Of a stretch of DNA of 64,000 nucleotides, positions 37,301 to 49,300 are shown in pieces. Each line of letters begins with the position of its first letter. The stretch's first letter is position 1. Location of the stretch: contig CM053141.1 in the NCBI GenBank assembly GCA_028571685.1, positions 124,001 to 188,000 on the forward strand, in the 5' to 3' direction. Both the position numbers and the translations under genes were made by a program. A model generated the notes under the pieces. It had not been told where the DNA came from and made no database searches. It saw nothing but the letters and a program-made list of their open reading frames with translations. This DNA comes from Heterohyrax brucei. Taxonomy: Eukaryota; Chordata; Mammalia; Hyracoidea; Procaviidae.

Positions 37301-40300
37301 GGGCCTGAAGACCCACCTCCTGCCCCTTCAGTTCCTGCGGGAGCCCTGCGGAGTGCGCTCTCAGGTCCCATCGTGCGTCTCCACCCCACTTTTTTTCCCT
37401 TCTCTCCTTTCTTCTTTCTTTATCTGAAAATGTCTTTATTTTGCCTTCATCCTTGAAAGGTGTTTCCCTCTGTAGACAGTCCCCAGCTCAGCAGAGCTCT
37501 GTTCTGACAATGCCAGCGTACGTCAGCTCTGCTGTCAGCCCGACACCTCCTAGTTTTCTGGTTTTCATTTTGGGCCAGCAGTGTTTTGAGCAGTGACTAT
37601 AATGCTGGACATCTGTGTGTGGACAAAGGACCATCCCAAGTGTGACTTGTCGTAACTCAGATACGTTGTGACAACCCGTATGTCAAACCCTGGGTTGATG
37701 GTGTTGCTCTTTTGCCCACTGTAAGCATTTTGAACCCACCAGCTGCTCCTTGGAAACTCTATGGGGCAGGCTTACTCTGTCCTAGAGGGACACTGTGAGT
37801 TGCAGTCCACGCAGCAGCAATGGGTTTTCTGGGTTATTTTGGTAAGCACTTTAAAGAGGTTCTTCTTTTGTCTTCTGGCACCCCGAGCTTTGCTTGAAAT
37901 GTCTGTCGTAATTCAAATAGTTGTTCCTCTGTTGTGCATTGTGCCACCTTCTGCAGCTTCCAAGATTTCTCTGTGTTTTGAACAGTTTAACTAGGATGTG
38001 CGAAAGCGTGGTTTTCTTCCTATTTATCCAGTTTGGATTTCACTACACTTTTAAAATCTGTGAATTATCGTCTATTACCAAATTTGGGGAGTTTTTACCC
38101 ATTATTTCTTGAATTTTGTTCTGCTTCCTCCTCTTCTCTCTAGGACTTGAGTTACACATCTTGATATTGTCCCATGTGTCCCTAAGAATCGGTGTCCTTG
38201 CTCCCTCTCTCCAGATCACATTGTTTCTGGTGATCTTCAGGGTTGTTGACTCTTTACTCATACCTTCGTTCTATTTTCAGTGAATTTTTATTTCAGATAT
38301 TGTACTTTTTCAGTTATAAAGTTTCCCGTGGGTTTAAAAAATATTTTCTTTATCTCTCTGAGATTTTCTCTTTTATCTATTGCAAGCGTATTTTTCCTCA
38401 CCTCACTGAACGTAGTTGTAATGGCTGTTTTCAAGTTCTTGGATCATGTCAGGCTTGGCCTCTGTTGATTATCTTTTCCCTTGAGAACGGGTCACGCTTC
38501 CTGATTCTTCATGTGTCAGGTAACTTTGCATTGTATCCTGGACATTTTGAGTGCTATACAGACTGTGTTCTGTTACAAACTTCTGAAGAGTGTTGTTTTG
38601 GTTTGGATTTAACTGGATTCAACTCAAACTGAAAGCTCTTTATCATTTCCCGTGGGCTGGTTGACTTCTTTTAGACTTTGGCTACAAGCAAAAGTCTGTT
38701 TGCCTCATGCCTGCAAAGACTTGGACAGAATTTACACACAGATCTGGGGCTTCCCTTCCCTGCTTTCTTCCATCTGGGAATTTGCTTTTCCTTTCCAATG
38801 GCTCTGCCAGGGTCTATCATCAGGCTGTTCAGGCAGAAAGATACCCCATCGCCTATCAGAACTTCAGCCATGCGTCATCTCTCCATGTACAGCCTGCCCC
38901 CAGGCCAAAGCCACAGAAAGGGGGAAGTCACTCCATGCCAGTCCATTCATCAAAGTTTCTGTTGCCCCGACATATACCCGCTGGTCACCTTCTTGGGCTT
39001 TCAGACAGATGTCTTATACTTTGTGCCAATTTCAGCGTTTGAACTGGGAAGGGTCAGCTCTGCCCTGTCACAAGTGGAACGTCTTGATTCACTCTCTCAC
39101 TTGGCCTTTCCTCTGGCTGTCCTCTTCCTTCTCCCCTCATCTTGCTGGCCTCTCTTCTTTCCATTGTTTTTGCCCCTCCTTAATTGGGGCCCTTTCTTCA
39201 TTTCTATTTGCTCTCACCTTTTATTCTTCACTTATTCTCACTTTCCTTACTGTATCCAACCCCATGCTGTTCATCGGTGCTGCCTGGAAGAGGCAGAGAG
39301 CTCACCCTAAACCAGCCTCTCAGTCTTCTCCACCTGCCAGTAGTGTTCCCCCCAGCAGTGAGCCATTCCCAGGGGCCGCTCTCCACCCGCCGGTGGTGTT
39401 CCCCCCAGAACTGAGCCATTCATAAGGGTCACTCTCGACCCACCGGTGGTGTTCCTGCAAGCAGTGAGGCATTTGCAGGGGCCGCTCTCCACCCGCCAGT
39501 GGTGCTCCCCCCAGAACTGAGCCACTGATGCTTGTTGCTCTCCAGGAGGGTGGGCTCTGGCTCTAACACAAAGGCATTTCCTTGGCAGTGTGAGGTGGTG
39601 AGCTCCCTGAGGGCCCTGCACAAGTTCATTGACAGCTCCCAGCTGACCTCAGAGTTTGATGGCTCCTTTCCTTACAGCCACAGCAACTGGGTCTGCCTTC
39701 GAAGGGTAAGGTACAGCACAGTGGCCTGCCCTGGCGGAGCCTCGGAGCTTTCCCCCAGAGGGATGTTTCCGCTCAGATTGGAGAGGAGTGACCACTCTGA
39801 GCTCCCTGCTGTCGTAGTCGTTAGCCGCAGACTCCGTTCCTGGGCAACCAAGGGGTGGAGGCCGTGAGACGGCAGCCTGTCTGAGACCTCGAGTCCACTG
39901 CCGGGGCTGGGTAGGGCTGCTCCCATCCCATGCTTCCATCGGGCTTTCCAAAGATCACATTTAACACCTGGATAGTCTTTTGTAGCCACAAGATTAACAC
40001 AAATCTAGGAACTCCGAGCTGCTTATTTCAGCATCTGACAGAACTTTGCTGCTGTCTCCCACCTCCAACTGCGATAGAAACTGGAAGCCTTCACAGCCAG
40101 CTGCAAGAATGGCCTTGCTTTCCTACAAAATTCATTCTGCTCCCTGAGCACCCACAGAACCCTGCGTACAGCCCAGGCAAGTTCTCACACGTTTTATTTA
40201 CTTGGCGGGTAGGTGAGGACAAGAAAGTGTAGCTAAAACCTGAAAGTAAGTGTTTGGTTTCACTGTCATCTTTAGCAAAGAATGTCATGCTCTTTGTGAT

Positions 40301-43300
40301 TATAGATTCCTTTCAGTTAGCAAAAGATCCCTTCTTTCTGCTTGTCACCAAAAAAGCCTTACCCTACCCAGAAAGAAAAACGTACCACTGTGTTTGGTGC
40401 TGGAAACCCTGGTGGCACAGTGCTTAAATGTTGCAGCTGCTGACCAGAAGGACAGTAGTGTGAATCCACCAAGTGCTCCTCAGAAACTCTGTTGGGGCGG
40501 TTCTTCTCTGTCCTATAAGCTCGTGTGAGTCAGAATCCACCTGACAGCAATAGGTTTGGTTTTTGCTTCCTTTTTGGTGATATGTCAGTATGGCCAGAAT
40601 AGTCATTGCTGGTGGGAATGACAGAGCAAGGCAGAGACAGACTAACCGCACAGACCAGTAGCCCAGCAGATGAGACTGGGGTCTCCTGGACACTTCTCGT
40701 GGGTGACCAGACCTGTGTGTCTCAGGTCCGAACAGCAGGTCATCTGTCACCGAGTCATGGGCACCCTTCTTTTCCGTGGGCTTTGATCTCAGACTCACCC
40801 TCCCTGTCCGTGCTCCTGGTACTCTGCCCCTTCCCTGCTGGGACTGGGTGCTGGCATGTGGGCACGGCCACCCGCAGCACTTTAGCTTTCATTACAAACC
40901 AGGAATGTGGACTATTCTTACTGCTGTGGATGGGGTGCTTCCTTGGGGCAGGGTTATGTTTATATGGGGTTCCCTTGAGACAAGATAGACGGGGTGGGGC
41001 GGAGTATGCCCTCTTGGAGCAGGGCTGTGCTGATGGGGCGGTTCCCCTGGAGCAAGGCCGTGTGCACACTTCTCCCCCCGCAGGAAGTCACTCAGCTCAT
41101 CAGCACACACAAGGCCATGATGAAGCGTGTCCTGGAAGACAGCCTGCTGGTCAGCCTCAGACTGGAGGGCGGCGCTGTCCTGGCAGGGCTGAGGAGGGAC
41201 GGGCTCATTGCTGGTGAGGACGGCCGGTGAGTGGACCTCTGGAGCAGGGCTGCCGGTGGCGGTCAAGGGTGGCTACCCTGGGGAGCTGGCAGCCACGACA
41301 CCCAGCACCCTCAGCACTCGCAGCGTGTTTCCACCCTGGCCACGCTTCAGGGCGTCAGCCTCTGAATTTCCACCAGCACTGCTGCCCTTTTCCTGGACCA
41401 GAGCTAAGCCAGAAGCACGTGCCCCGTGGAGAAGCAGAGGCTCCTTGGAAGGCTCAGGCGGACAGAAGCCTAAACCTACCACAGTGGAGACTCAGAGTCA
41501 GCAGCCCCAAGTGGAGCTCCTGGGCCATCCTGGAGGCTGCCATCCCCTGTCCCACCCCCTCCATGCCACGTGGCATTGGCCTTGTTCCAGCCTAGCCAGA
41601 GCTCCTCCTTGGGTGTCTGCACGCACAGTGGCATCAGGTGTGTGTATACCCACGTCTGTGATTGGCCACAGGCTCCATCCCGGCATCTTTTCCTTCAGGT
41701 GCGAGGAAGCATGTGTGAGGAACCTGCAGGCGCTCCAGCACGCTGTCTCCACATGGGAATCAGGTCACGCCACTTCACCTTCTCTTACAGGGGTGCCATC
41801 GAGGCTGCCACCAGGCTCTATGACCAGGTGGACGAGGAGGTGCACAGGCTGGTCCTGGCCTCCAACAGGTGTCTGCAGTGGCTGGAGGGCCTCCGGGAGC
41901 TGAGGCAGTGTGAGAAGGGGCCAGCGCAGGTCAGTGCCACTGAGGGCCCAGAGAGAGGGGGTAATGAGTTTTATTTCCTTTTTACATAAGACGTTCTGGC
42001 TCAGTGGAGGAAAAAGTTAATTCAGGGGAGCCAAAAGAGGAAAATATTTTTACATGCTGCCGAAAATACCCCAGTTAGCACTGGGGTGCACTGTAATTCT
42101 GACTTCTTCCCTCTACGTACAAGTGCACACGAACCTGCTCCAGAAGTCTGTCTTTGAGGTCATTTTACCAACAACAGTTTATGTCTAATGGATGTGAGAC
42201 AGTACTCACTGCTAAGGGGGTGAGGAGGGAGGGGCACGATGGCCCTGCTGGGTGAGCAGATGCTGAAAGACACCCCTGGGTCACTGTCCGGTCTCAGCGT
42301 CCCCAAAACTTGGCCCCACTGGCTGCCAGACTCACCGTGGTCAGGCATTTGGCATGGATGAGGGGTGTGGATCTCAGTGCTTCCTTACTCTCTGAGTGGC
42401 CAGTCTTTTCTCCTGGGCCCTGGGGTAAGGTTGAGCGGTATGGAAGGGAAGAACAGGATCCTTTTAGCACCAGGCCTGGGGTGCATGGGCACCTCAGCAC
42501 CAGGTCGGGGGGCAAGGATCCTTTGGCCCCAGGTGATGTAGCCCCAGAGGCTGGCAGAAGAGCCTGAGGCTGTGGGCAGCACCTGCCCTCCTCATGTACC
42601 CAGCCTGTCTGTGCACCCCACATCTCCCTCTGCCTTCCTTGGCTGACAGCTGTGGAGCTGTGCATTCTCCCTCCCCAGTACTTCAGAGAGAGGGGAAGTG
42701 GGAGGCAAACTCCTGTGCATTTGACAAAGGGGTCCCCAGAAAGAGTCTCAGCAGCGGCACTGAGCGCCTTCCTCGAGCAGGGGACTCATCGCAGTTTCCA
42801 TTTGGATTTTCTGTGCTGTGGTTGAAAGCTTTTTTCTTACATTTATCGGTTATTTTTGCTTCTTGCATGAATTAGTTTGTCGTGTACTTAGCCAATGGTT
42901 GTGTGGTAGTTTTACCCTATTAATTATAGTAATCCATTGGTTATGTTGCAAATATTGTTCCAGTTTATGATTTGTCCCTGAATTTTATAATCGATATGAT
43001 TCTTTTCATTTTGGTATTTAAATCTTCAACCAGACAGATTTACTTGTTTCATAAAGCCAGGCACAGGCTGTGTCTGTGGGTCCATCCCGTTAGTCAGCCG
43101 GCCGTTTGTCTGCCCTGAACTCAGTGGTCTTCGCGCAAAGCCAACCGTGACTCTGCCTCTGTTTTCAGAGGGTCTGCTGTGTGAGAGAAGCCTGGTGGCG
43201 GCCGGCCTAGCCCCTTCTCTTCATCACAGACTTCTCTTGGGGTGCTCCCCTCCCCCGGTGTACCTCCACTCCGCTGTGTCGCGGCTACTCACAGAATGTC

Positions 43301-46300
43301 ATAAAACACACTCAGACGTTCCCCCTACAAGCCAAACGGTGCTGTCTCTAAAACCAAGTCCTTGATTCTGTCACAGAGGTGTGGAGGCGAACAGATGATG
43401 CCTGGGCAGCCTCAAGCAGCAACCAGCCTGCAGCAGGTTTCTAGGACGTGTTTAATGCATTAACAGTTCCTAAACCGAAGGCTCTGGGCCTGTTTTTAGC
43501 TGTCATGACCTCCGTCCCCGGGCCCTTGGGGTCATCATGAACGTGAGCTGCAGAGTGTGGTCCCTTGCACCAGTGTGGGCTCACATCCCTCAGCCAGCTT
43601 GGGACAGGTGTCGTGTGTGGCTGTGAGGTCTCATGGCACTTGTTCACATGGTGATGGCCCGTAGTGCTTGTCCCTTCCCCGCAAAACCTGTTCCTACACA
43701 GGCCCAACAGTGATTTGAAGGAAACAAGAGCTGTTTCTCTGCCCCTCCTTGAGAATGAGAAGGGAAAGCAGGAGGCCTATCAGGCATTCCCACAAGGCAG
43801 TGGTCACAGTTTACCCACTGCTGTGACACAGCCACAGGGCTGTCCTGCTGTGCCCTCTGTACCCACACAACACCCCTGCTCTTCTGGGGCTCACAGGGTC
43901 TTCCCTGCCTGTGAGTCCCAGAGAAGCAGCTCCGGGCAGAGTGGGGGGTGGCCAGGACTAGAGGAGCAGGTAAGAGGTGCCGCGGCCATCTCTTCCTCCC
44001 TCTCCAGCAGGTGGTGTGGAGAACAGAGGTGGTTTGTCCCTCCTGCAGTCTGACGCTCCATCCTGGCTGGGCTGACTTGAACTCTCCTGGGCTCAGACTC
44101 ACCTGGTGTGTGACCCTGGCCTTCCTGGGCCACCTGCCCCTGCCACCACCCCAGGCTGACCAGTCCTCTCCCTGTCTCCAGGCAGCCAGTTGGAGGCCAC
44201 CCCGTGTGGAGCCTCCTGAGACCCTCTCTTCTTCGGATGCTGAACACCTGGGAAGCCGTTGCCAGGCAGCTGCCACGGTGGAGCTGGGGCAAGGCAGCGG
44301 GCAGGAATGGTGGCAGTGCCAGGCCTTGTGGCTACAGGACCAGCAGACCAGCCACCGCCTGGAGGAGGACCTTCCTAAAGCTGCTCTGGGCTGCAGCTCT
44401 CCATCCTTCTCCCGGGAGGCCAGGCTGTCTGGGCAGGACACTCTGAGTACACAGGAGGGCATACACCTGGGCCCAGGTATGCCTGTTCCGTGTGAAACGC
44501 CACTCTCCCCAGAGGGCCCCCTGGACAGTGGCTCCCCCTGCCACCTCGAGCCCACCTGGGGCCAAGGTCCCTACCTCAGGAAGCACCCCCTAAAGAGGAT
44601 GATGAAGAAAACACAGAGCTTCCAGCGCCCCCTGCCTCCCAGTGTCCCCAGGGAGCCTCACCAGCTTGGACACACTGGGGTAAACATCAAGGACCTGGAG
44701 GTGACAAGTACTGTGGCCACTGGGAGCCCCTCGTTTCCCCGGAACCACATCCTGTCCTCTCTATCCAGGGTCCACCATCCTGAAGGGGATGGAAGGCCAC
44801 GTTTGGGAAGGTGAGGTGGACCCTTCCTGCCCTTAGGGCCCAGCAGCTGGTGGGAACAAGGAGATAGCACTGTCACAGCTTGTCTGGAAAGTGGAAATGC
44901 GGGGACACCCCCAAGGCCCCCATCCTGCACAGCCAGAAAGGACCCATCTGAGTTTAAGCCCTGTTCCCAAACAAGACAATCCACAGGTGTCGAGATCAGG
45001 GTTCACAAAACGTGCCTGGGGGGACACGGTTCAGTCCCTAACAGTCCCAGGTGAGCCCTGCCTGCTCAGTCTGCCTCCTCTCAGCTGCCCATGAGAATGG
45101 AGACCAGTGAGACCACTGGACCTATGAGAAGTCCAAGTCCCCCAGAGGAGGGAGAAATACAAAGCTCTGAGTTACTAGCTGAGGCCACACCTGCAGGCTG
45201 CGAAGGTTCTGGGGTCACCCAGAGCTTGTCCCTGGGCCACATAAGTGGAGGCCCCTGGGTTTATGGGCAGTTCCCCAGCCTGTACAAGGCTGTGAGTGTG
45301 GTCAGGTCAGCCTGTCTCTGCTTGGCATCACATGTAGCCTCTGGGAACAGGTCACCTCAGTCCCCATCCTGGTCACAGATCCACCAACCAGACAGCTTGT
45401 AGTCACAGCAACAGAGATTCTCCAAAACTTGTGTCTGGCTGGGCGGGGAGTGAGTTCTTCTCAGACATCAGGCTAAGAGGACACAGCTTTGTACTGAAGC
45501 AACCCTGCTTCACCAAAACCCAAAGGGTCCTTTAGTCACCCAAAGGACGCCCCCGTCACTCACCCAGGTCACATGGGAAAGATGAAGAGGTCTCAAAGCA
45601 CTTTGCAGCCTTTTAAAGTTTATGTTTTCTTCTCCTTTTTAAAGACAAAGCCCAGGTTTCCAGATACTGGGCTGCTGTTGAGGTCCTAGAAAGTGTTGGA
45701 TTGACACCACCACATTAATTTTGGCCGTGATTCCCTAATAAACAGTCCGTGTAATTCAGCTCCAATCACCAGAGTATGTCCTACCCCCACATGTCTGGTA
45801 ATTTCTCGATCAAGCCAAACTCATTCCTGGTGAGTCGATTCCAACTCGTGGTGACCCCACAGGACAGAGCCGAACTGCCCCGCGGGTTGTCCAGGAAGCA
45901 GCAAGTGGCTTCCACCCGCCGGCATCTGGGGCGGCAGCTGAGCTCTGAGCTACCGCGCCAGCAGGGCTTCCTGGGGTGGTACTCTGGGTGTAATTTTGTT
46001 TCTGATTGCTGAAAAGGGACGGTTTCGTCTTTGGCTGAGCTTAAGGGGTTGTGCTTTCCGTGTGCTGGGGTCCCCCTTCCTCTGGACCCACAGAGGCACT
46101 CAGGCCGTCATGGTGACGGGCCGGCTTGCAGGTCTTGCTGGGCTCCAGGTGCCCTGACCGGCAGAGACGGAACGTGTTTGTCAGCCGGCAGCCCAGGCCC
46201 CACGGCGGCTGCAGGGGGTGGTAGGAAAAGCAAGCTCCCCACTCTGCTGCAGACGGGCCCCTGCGACATCTCCCATCCTGAGCCCTGCTTTTCACTGTTT

Positions 46301-49300
46301 TCCAGCTGAAAAACACAAAAATGGAAAAACTATGGGTAAAAAAATCACAACGCCAGTTACCACCACTAAACCAAGCCAGAAGCAAAGCCTGTGCTGTGGA
46401 GTCGATGCCGACTCACAGCGACCCTATAGGTCAGGGTGGAACTGCCCCGTAGGGTTCCCAAGGAGCGGCTGGCGGACCTGAACTGCTGACCCTCTGGTGA
46501 GCTGATGTAGCTCTTAACCACTGTGCCCCCGGGGTTACTACCATTAGGGTCAAGCCGTTTAAGTCGTGATAGAATGCCATCATTCTGTGATGCACAAGCG
46601 GGGTCTTGGCCTTCACCTGGAGCCCTGGTAGCCTTCCTCGGAGAGCAATGGCAGGTGCAGCCTGCAGGGCAGAGGCCTCAACTCCTGAGCCTACACCACA
46701 GGCAGGCGCAGCCCCGACAGCAGCAGGGAGCCCCTAGCCCTGCTGAGCCGGCTCAGCAGGGTGGAGCAGCCCGAGTGTCCCATGTGTACAAACAACAGGT
46801 GACACGACTGTTCTTGGTGAAGGTGCTGACATTTTTTAATGGTAAAAGAAAAAAAAACAGTGACCTGGAATCCAGTGTGGACTTCTACAACTGTGGCACG
46901 AGCTGTTTTGCACACGGGGCACGGTCTGGCACCTGCACTCTTTTTCTCTGGGGGCTCCCTCCTGTGGGCTCCTCGGCCCCAAGTAATGAGGCAGCTGAGA
47001 CACTGCAGTGGGGAGGCGGGGCCAGTGGTGGGCTTGGTGTGGCTGGGACAGCCTCCGACGGTATGCCGCTCTACAGCTCCTCCGCAGGCAAGGAGGCCCT
47101 CGCTGTGTCAGGGAGGGAAGTGCTGGACGGTGACCTGCCTGGTTCTGTCCTGGCTGGCGTGTGTCCCTGCACTGTGAGGCTGCTGCTTTTCTGCCGTCCA
47201 CTCCAGCTGTCACCTTGCCCCTGTCTCTGGGTTCATCAGTCCTGAGGCTTTGAGTTTGTCAGGCCAGGTGTGACCCCAGTGCAAAACTGGCCTTTTGGAA
47301 GTAACTTGTGGTGGGGCAGCGGTAGACTCGGGTCATAAACGCTCACTCTTCTGTGCAGAGGCCTCTGCCACTACAGCTGCTCCCAGAGGGGTTCCAGATT
47401 AAGCCACCCGAGACAGGGGTCCGCATGCCCTGACATTAAGTTAGGGGGCCTCAGGGTATTCCTAGATATTAGGGAGCCCAGGGAGTCCGCATGTCCAGAG
47501 GTAAAGTTAGGGAGCCCCAGAGAGTTGGGCCGAATCACTCCTTTCCAGCTTTCAAAGGGATGGTCAGTAAATGAGTCATGTGCCAAGTCGTTCTCTCAAC
47601 TGCAGGTACTGAGAAAACCCTAGGGTGTGGTGCAGCCTTGGATCATGCTGAGAACGGCGGTCTGGAGGGATTCTTTTCCGGGGGGGGGGGGAGCACGTAC
47701 GCAGGGCACCTCGAGGCCGTCTGAGAATCTCCTGACTTCAGCTGTGTTTCTTTGTGTGAGGCACAGCTTCTCGTGAGACGCCTGCGGAGCCCGGACAAGC
47801 AGCCCAGCTCGTGTCTGTCTTCCAGCCGCCTGCCCCACATAATGTAGCTGAGATGGTTTCCACAGAGAGGGAGTATGTCAGGTCCTTGGGGTACGTTGTC
47901 GACAACTATTTCCCGGAAATGGAGAGGGCAGACCTGCCCCAGGACCTGCCAGGGCAGCGGGCCACCATCTTCGGGAACCTGGAGAAGCTCCATGACTTCC
48001 ACAGCCGGCACTTCCTCAGGGGGCTGGAGCGTGGCAGGCACTGCCCGCTGGCTGTGGGCCGAAGCTTCCTGAAACACGTGAGTCCCCTGAGGACACCGGG
48101 GTGAGGTCCTTCTCCCCAGGTGTGAGGGACTCTTGTGTGTCAAATGCCCACAGGCTGGGGCTTCAAGTTTCTGCCCATTTGAGTGGCTGCAGGACAGGGT
48201 TAAGAAAGGTATTCTTTACAGTTCATCGATAAACATAACTAAACATACACCCCAGAATAGACCCTGTGACCCGGTGTGACGACACTCAACGCTTATGAAG
48301 GGGGTCCCCTACGTAACTCCATGCTGAGGGACGCATGACGTGGGGAGCCTCACCGGCATCATCCTGTGCGATTCTCCTACAACCCCGTGAGATGAGTGCA
48401 GCTGTGGCCTTTCCACCAGGCCAGCTGGACGAAAGCAGCTCTCAGAACCTGTGCCTTGTCTACTCAGAGACCCTCCCTGTAGTCCATTTGCCCTCTAGAT
48501 GAGTTTTGGGATCAGCTCGTCTAGTTCTGGGACTGACTATTTAGCATTTTGGCTGGAAGCACGTTAAAGGTACAGAATAACCGTGCAAGTCTCTTCTCAG
48601 ATGTGAATATGGAGTGGCTCTCCGTCGGGGCCTTAGTGTTCAGTTCACCCCTTAGTACAATGTGTAACTCACTCTGAGAAGAAAATTCAACAAAGACTCA
48701 ATGAGTGACGTTCCAGTGACATAAGTGGCCAAAATAATGACTTTGTACTTGAAAGAATTAAAAACTAAAAATTCACTGAATCTTTAAAATACTTTTAACA
48801 TATGCAACAACTTATATTACATGAAATGTTTTAAAAACGTTCAACATGTGAAGTTTTCACTTTGTCTGTAGAGCAAAAGTTAAGGAAAATCTGATTTATC
48901 AAAAACTGAGCATCCTAAGTGGTTCAGCTATGAAAATCTCACTGTGCAGTGAAGTGTGTTCAGGATGGGAGTCCCCGAGTGGGGTGCCCTGTGACAGCCC
49001 GGTGGTTCACATCCACTCAGAGCTGCCTTGGAAGAAAGGCCTGGTGATCTGCGTCACAGAACATCCGCCTGTGGACACCCTGGGGAGCACCGTTCTCTGA
49101 CAGACGTGGGGTCACTGCCGGTTAGAACTGACCTGACAGGAATGGTTGTTTTTCTTTTTTTCAAAGTAATTTCAGCATTTCAGTGGGGAACCTTTAGCTT
49201 TCCCTGATTCCTTCTAACCCTTTTAAAAGGTGACCGTGTTTTAGTCGCTTTCTGTGGATCCACTGCCCAGGGAGCGTGCCAACCTCGGGCGTTTTTTCTG

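Noticed and set aside
38652-39425. 257-codon plus frame, with an overlapping 210-codon frame
   Set aside because: Two frames are open at once, no recognisable domain, and the region looks like antisense old L1 running into a minisatellite.
41699-41763. Possible extra PLEKHG4B exon between exons 8 and 9 ([16 protein letters not shown])
   Set aside because: It has an acceptor-like site and the right entry phase, but its exit phase would put exon 9 out of frame, and the paralogue joins the flanking segments directly.
43644-44555. 303-codon open frame on the minus strand
   Set aside because: It lies antisense to PLEKHG4B exons 10-11, is Trp/Arg/Ser-rich with no domain, and is explained by the GC-rich coding strand.
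44891-45402. Open frames downstream of exon 11 as further linker exons
   Set aside because: No splice-site pair keeps phase with exons 11 and 12, and no family similarity is recognised.
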